From Canicola haemoglobinophilus (GTDB lineage: Bacteria > Pseudomonadota > Gammaproteobacteria > Enterobacterales > Pasteurellaceae), in assembly GCF_002015075.1 (NCBI RefSeq), contig NZ_MUXZ01000004.1:1-64000 (forward strand): a DNA stretch of 64,000 bases, read 5' to 3'. Below are positions 62,051 to 64,000 of this stretch, in pieces (position 1 is the stretch's first letter; every line of letters begins with the position of its first letter). The position numbers were made by a program, and so were the translations under genes. Below the pieces are notes generated by a model. That model did not search any database and was not told the origin of the DNA. It worked only from the letters and a program-made list of their open reading frames with translations.

Positions 62051-63358
62051 TTACTTTTCAGCTTTAGTTTTATCTTCTGGCAAGATTAAATTTAAAATAA
62101 GCGCAAATAATGATCCTACTGTGATGCCAGACCCAAAAATTTCTTTAACAAAACTTGGTAATTTGTCTAATAATTCTGGACGAGTAGTCACAGCTAAACC
62201 ACAACCAATAGAAATTGCAATAATTAAGCCATTACGTTTACTTCTTTCAATATTGTCTAACATTTGGATACCAGCTGCGATAATCATTGCAAACATCATT
62301 AATCCAGCCCCACCTAATACAGGCAATGGAATAGAAACAATTAATGCACCAAATACTGGAAATAAGCCGGCGAGTACTAATAAAGCACCAGTTAGAGCTA
62401 CAACATAACGGCTTGCTACACCTGTTAATGAGATTACACCGATATTTTGTGAGAAAGATGAGAATGGTGTTGTGGACATAATTGCAGCTAAAGCAGAACC
62501 TAAGCCGTCACATAACACACCACCACGCAAATGTTTTCCAGTAATTTCTGTTTTCGTTGCATTACCTAATGCTAAGAAGTTACCGCTTGATTCTACGATT
62601 GTCACTAAGTAGGCAATAGACATGCCGATAATGCCTGAAATTGGAAACTCAAGGCCAAAATGTAATGGTTGTGGAACAGCAAAAATTTGTGCGGATTTAA
62701 CCCCTTCAAAACTTACCCAGCCAAGAGCGAGTGCAACGACATAACCTGTAAGCATACCAATAACGATAGCTGCTGCTGAGAAAATCCCTTTGCCCCATTG
62801 TACAAGCACCACAACAATGACTAAAACAAAGCTAGCCATCAGTAAATTTTCAGGTGTAGCATAATTAGCATTGCCACGTTGACCACCAGCAAACCAGTCT
62901 ACAGCCACAGGGATTAAACTTAGTCCGATCATCATTACCACTGTTCCAGTAACAACAGGTGGAAATAATTTACGGATATAAGGCATGAAGAAACTGCCGA
63001 TAATCATCACGAGAGAACCGACTAATGACGCACCTAAGATCCCAGCAACACCAGCATCACTAAAGCCGATTGCCAAAGCTGCAGCGACAAAGGTAAAACT
63101 TGTTCCCATCACGCTTGGTAAGCGTAATCCAATGGGTCCTAAGCCACGGCATTGGATAATTGTGACAACGCCTGATACGAGCAAGGCAGCGTTAACAAGA
63201 ATAATGGTATCTTGAGTGGAAAGTTGTAATACATTGCCAAGTACTAATGGCACAGCAATAATGCCACCTAATGCAGCTAACAAATGCTGTGCAGCTAGTA
63301 ATAGGCTTAAACCAAAAGGCGGTTTATCTTCTACCGAGTAGAGTAAGTTTGAGTTCAT
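62051..63358 (-). CDS. NCS2 purine (xanthine/urate-type) permease
   Basis: This is a 435-residue symporter of the nucleobase-ascorbate (NCS2) family with about 14 membrane segments. Signature blocks: LAAQHLLAALGGIIAVPLVLG, LPSVMGTSFTFVAAALAIG, the FLALGNATKTEITGKHLRGG loop, and the NAT motif SQNIGVISLTGVASRYV. QN(I/N)GV and LTGVASR are the xanthine/urate form rather than the uracil (UraA) form. Substrate is therefore probably xanthine or urate. A perfect PurR operator upstream supports a purine. Confidence 0.87.
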   Translation of the reverse strand: MNSNLLYSVEDKPPFGLSLLLAAQHLLAALGGIIAVPLVLGNVLQLSTQDTIILVNAALLVSGVVTIIQCRGLGPIGLRLPSVMGTSFTFVAAALAIGFSDAGVAGILGASLVGSLVMIIGSFFMPYIRKLFPPVVTGTVVMMIGLSLIPVAVDWFAGGQRGNANYATPENLLMASFVLVIVVVLVQWGKGIFSAAAIVIGMLTGYVVALALGWVSFEGVKSAQIFAVPQPLHFGLEFPISGIIGMSIAYLVTIVESSGNFLALGNATKTEITGKHLRGGVLCDGLGSALAAIMSTTPFSSFSQNIGVISLTGVASRYVVALTGALLVLAGLFPVFGALIVSIPLPVLGGAGLMMFAMIIAAGIQMLDNIERSKRNGLIIAISIGCGLAVTTRPELLDKLPSFVKEIFGSGITVGSLFALILNLILPEDKTKAEK

Positions 63359-63414
63359 TATATTTTCTCTGAGCTAATAATAAAGGTGCGCAATTATACT
63401 TATTTTTGTTATTT

Positions 63415-63430
63415 AAGCAATCGGTTGCTT
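63415..63430. promoter_or_regulatory. PurR operator upstream of the NCS2 permease
   Basis: AAGCAATCGGTTGCTT fits the PurR consensus ANGCAANCGNTTNCNT at all fixed positions and is nearly palindromic. It lies 57 bases before the permease start and 14 bases after the SirB-like stop, so it likely controls the permease only. Confidence 0.8.
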
Positions 63431-63443
63431 TATTGATTTTGCA

Positions 63444-63794
63444 TTAATGAAAAAATCCGAGAAAAATGACCGCACTTAAACTGACTAAAGCGAGAATGAA
63501 TAACGCAGGTGCTGTATTTTTAGCTGACTTATGGAAGTATTTAGCAGCAAAGATAATGTAAGTAATAAGTAAAATAACTTTTGCGACAATCCACCAAGTC
63601 AAACCAATACCCATTATAAAAAATAAGCCGATACCACTTGCTAGAAGTAAAGTATCTGATAAGTGCGGGAAGATTTTTAGCAATTTTATTGCTCGCCAAT
63701 CTTTAGCATTCATTTGCATCAGCCCACGAACTAACAATAACGCCAAGCTAACAAAAGCAAAAATTAAGTGAATATAAATAAGATAGATAGTCAT
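63444..63794 (-). CDS. SirB-like membrane protein
   Basis: This is a 116-residue protein with four hydrophobic helices (about residues 3-23, 45-62, 64-80, 95-114). I recognise the SirB/invasion-gene-expression family pattern: YIHLIFAFVSLALLLVRGLMQ, then HLSDTLLLASGIGL. Function is unknown. It lies between gyrA and the permease, all on the minus strand, and may be transcribed with gyrA read-through. Confidence 0.75.
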   Translation of the reverse strand: MTIYLIYIHLIFAFVSLALLLVRGLMQMNAKDWRAIKLLKIFPHLSDTLLLASGIGLFFIMGIGLTWWIVAKVILLITYIIFAAKYFHKSAKNTAPALFILALVSLSAVIFLGFFH

Positions 63795-63814
63795 AGGTTC
63801 CTCTGAGCTAAAGA

Positions 63815-63834
63815 AGGGGCGATAATTCGCCCCT
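63815..63834. terminator. Hairpin after gyrA
   Basis: The 8-bp palindromic stem AGGGGCGA/TCGCCCCT lies 20 bases beyond the gyrA stop. The minus-strand tail is TCTTT, a weak U-run, so it is a probable gyrA terminator. Confidence 0.5.
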
Positions 63835-63853
63835 GAAATTATGATGATTGAAT

Positions 63854-64000
63854 TTATTCTGCAATGTCTTCGTTGAGATTTTCTTCGTCTTCATCAACAT
63901 CACAAACTCGTTCTAAGCTAACCACTTGTTCTGTTTCTGCCGTACGAATTAGGCGAACACCTTGCGTATTACGACCAACAATGCTGACTTCACTGACTCT
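63854..64000 (-). CDS. gyrA: DNA gyrase subunit A, C-terminal end (cut by window edge)
   Basis: Only the last 48 residues are present. They read [20 protein letters not shown] and then an acidic tail ([17 protein letters not shown]). The [10 protein letters not shown] block is the final blade of the GyrA C-terminal domain, and the acidic tail is characteristic of GyrA, separating it from ParC (which is encoded complete elsewhere here). The catalytic part lies beyond the edge. Confidence 0.88.
   Translation of the reverse strand, partial: RVSEVSIVGRNTQGVRLIRTAETEQVVSLERVCDVDEDEENLNEDIAE

Overview
The window is a contiguous piece of a Pasteurellaceae chromosome, almost certainly genus Haemophilus. 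It is AT-rich and full of the 9-bp Haemophilus DNA-uptake word AAGTGCGGT/ACCGCACTT, and nearly every protein reads as a Haemophilus ortholog. From memory of the H. influenzae Rd map, several neighbourhoods are joined differently here (uvrB to mltA to znuA to sap; fdx to mod). Formate dehydrogenase carries Cys instead of Sec. A non-Rd strain or a close relative such as H. haemolyticus is therefore possible; the species cannot be fixed from this window alone. No prophage, insertion sequence, CRISPR array or rRNA was found. There is one tRNA (initiator Met).

Layout. 1-4.3 kb: an accessory two-gene operon (SNF2-type helicase plus DUF4391 protein) that looks like a restriction or defence module, beside a REP-like palindrome. 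4.4-9.8 kb: uvrB, tRNA-fMet, mltA, tcdA and znuA. 10-15.4 kb: the sapABCDF peptide/haem ABC importer. 15.5-24 kb: ycjX-ycjF, grxA, parE-parC (topoisomerase IV) and ampG. 24-32.4 kb: a PurR-controlled purine permease, a REPIN-like repeat, pflA, a copper-RiPP (MNIO) operon (doxX-hvfA-hvfB-hvfC), then pflB and focA. 32.6-36.7 kb: hinT, ycfL, nagZ, rlmC and metF. 36.7-48.6 kb: ycaO, a DUF4298 gene, then a molybdenum/formate block: fdhE, fdxI, fdxH, fdxG, fdhD, modE and modABC. 48.6-52 kb: mrp and metG. 52-60.2 kb: envelope genes, with rapZ, ptsN, lptB, lptA and lptC on one strand and mlaFEDCB, ibaG and murA on the other. 60.3-64 kb: tyrP, yjdM, a second PurR-linked purine permease, a SirB-like membrane gene and the 3' end of gyrA.

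How the genes work together. The formate dehydrogenase genes, the FdhD and FdhE maturation factors, and the molybdate importer with its ModE regulator form one supply-and-assembly block. Putative ModE operators lie before modA and, less surely, before fdxG. The lpt and mla genes maintain the outer membrane from a divergent intergenic region. PflA activates PflB, and FocA handles the formate made.

Most notable observations. (1) The HvfA precursor of the copper-binding RiPP operon is broken by a one-base deletion that removes four of its six EGKCG motifs, while its modifying enzymes stay intact. An ECF-sigma-like promoter precedes the operon and an attenuator-like hairpin separates hvfA from hvfB. 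(2) The formate dehydrogenase has Cys196 where the E. coli enzyme has selenocysteine. (3) PtsN has Lys at the position of its phosphorylated histidine. (4) ModC lacks its C-terminal molybdate-binding domain. (5) The helicase/DUF4391 pair is a candidate defence system.
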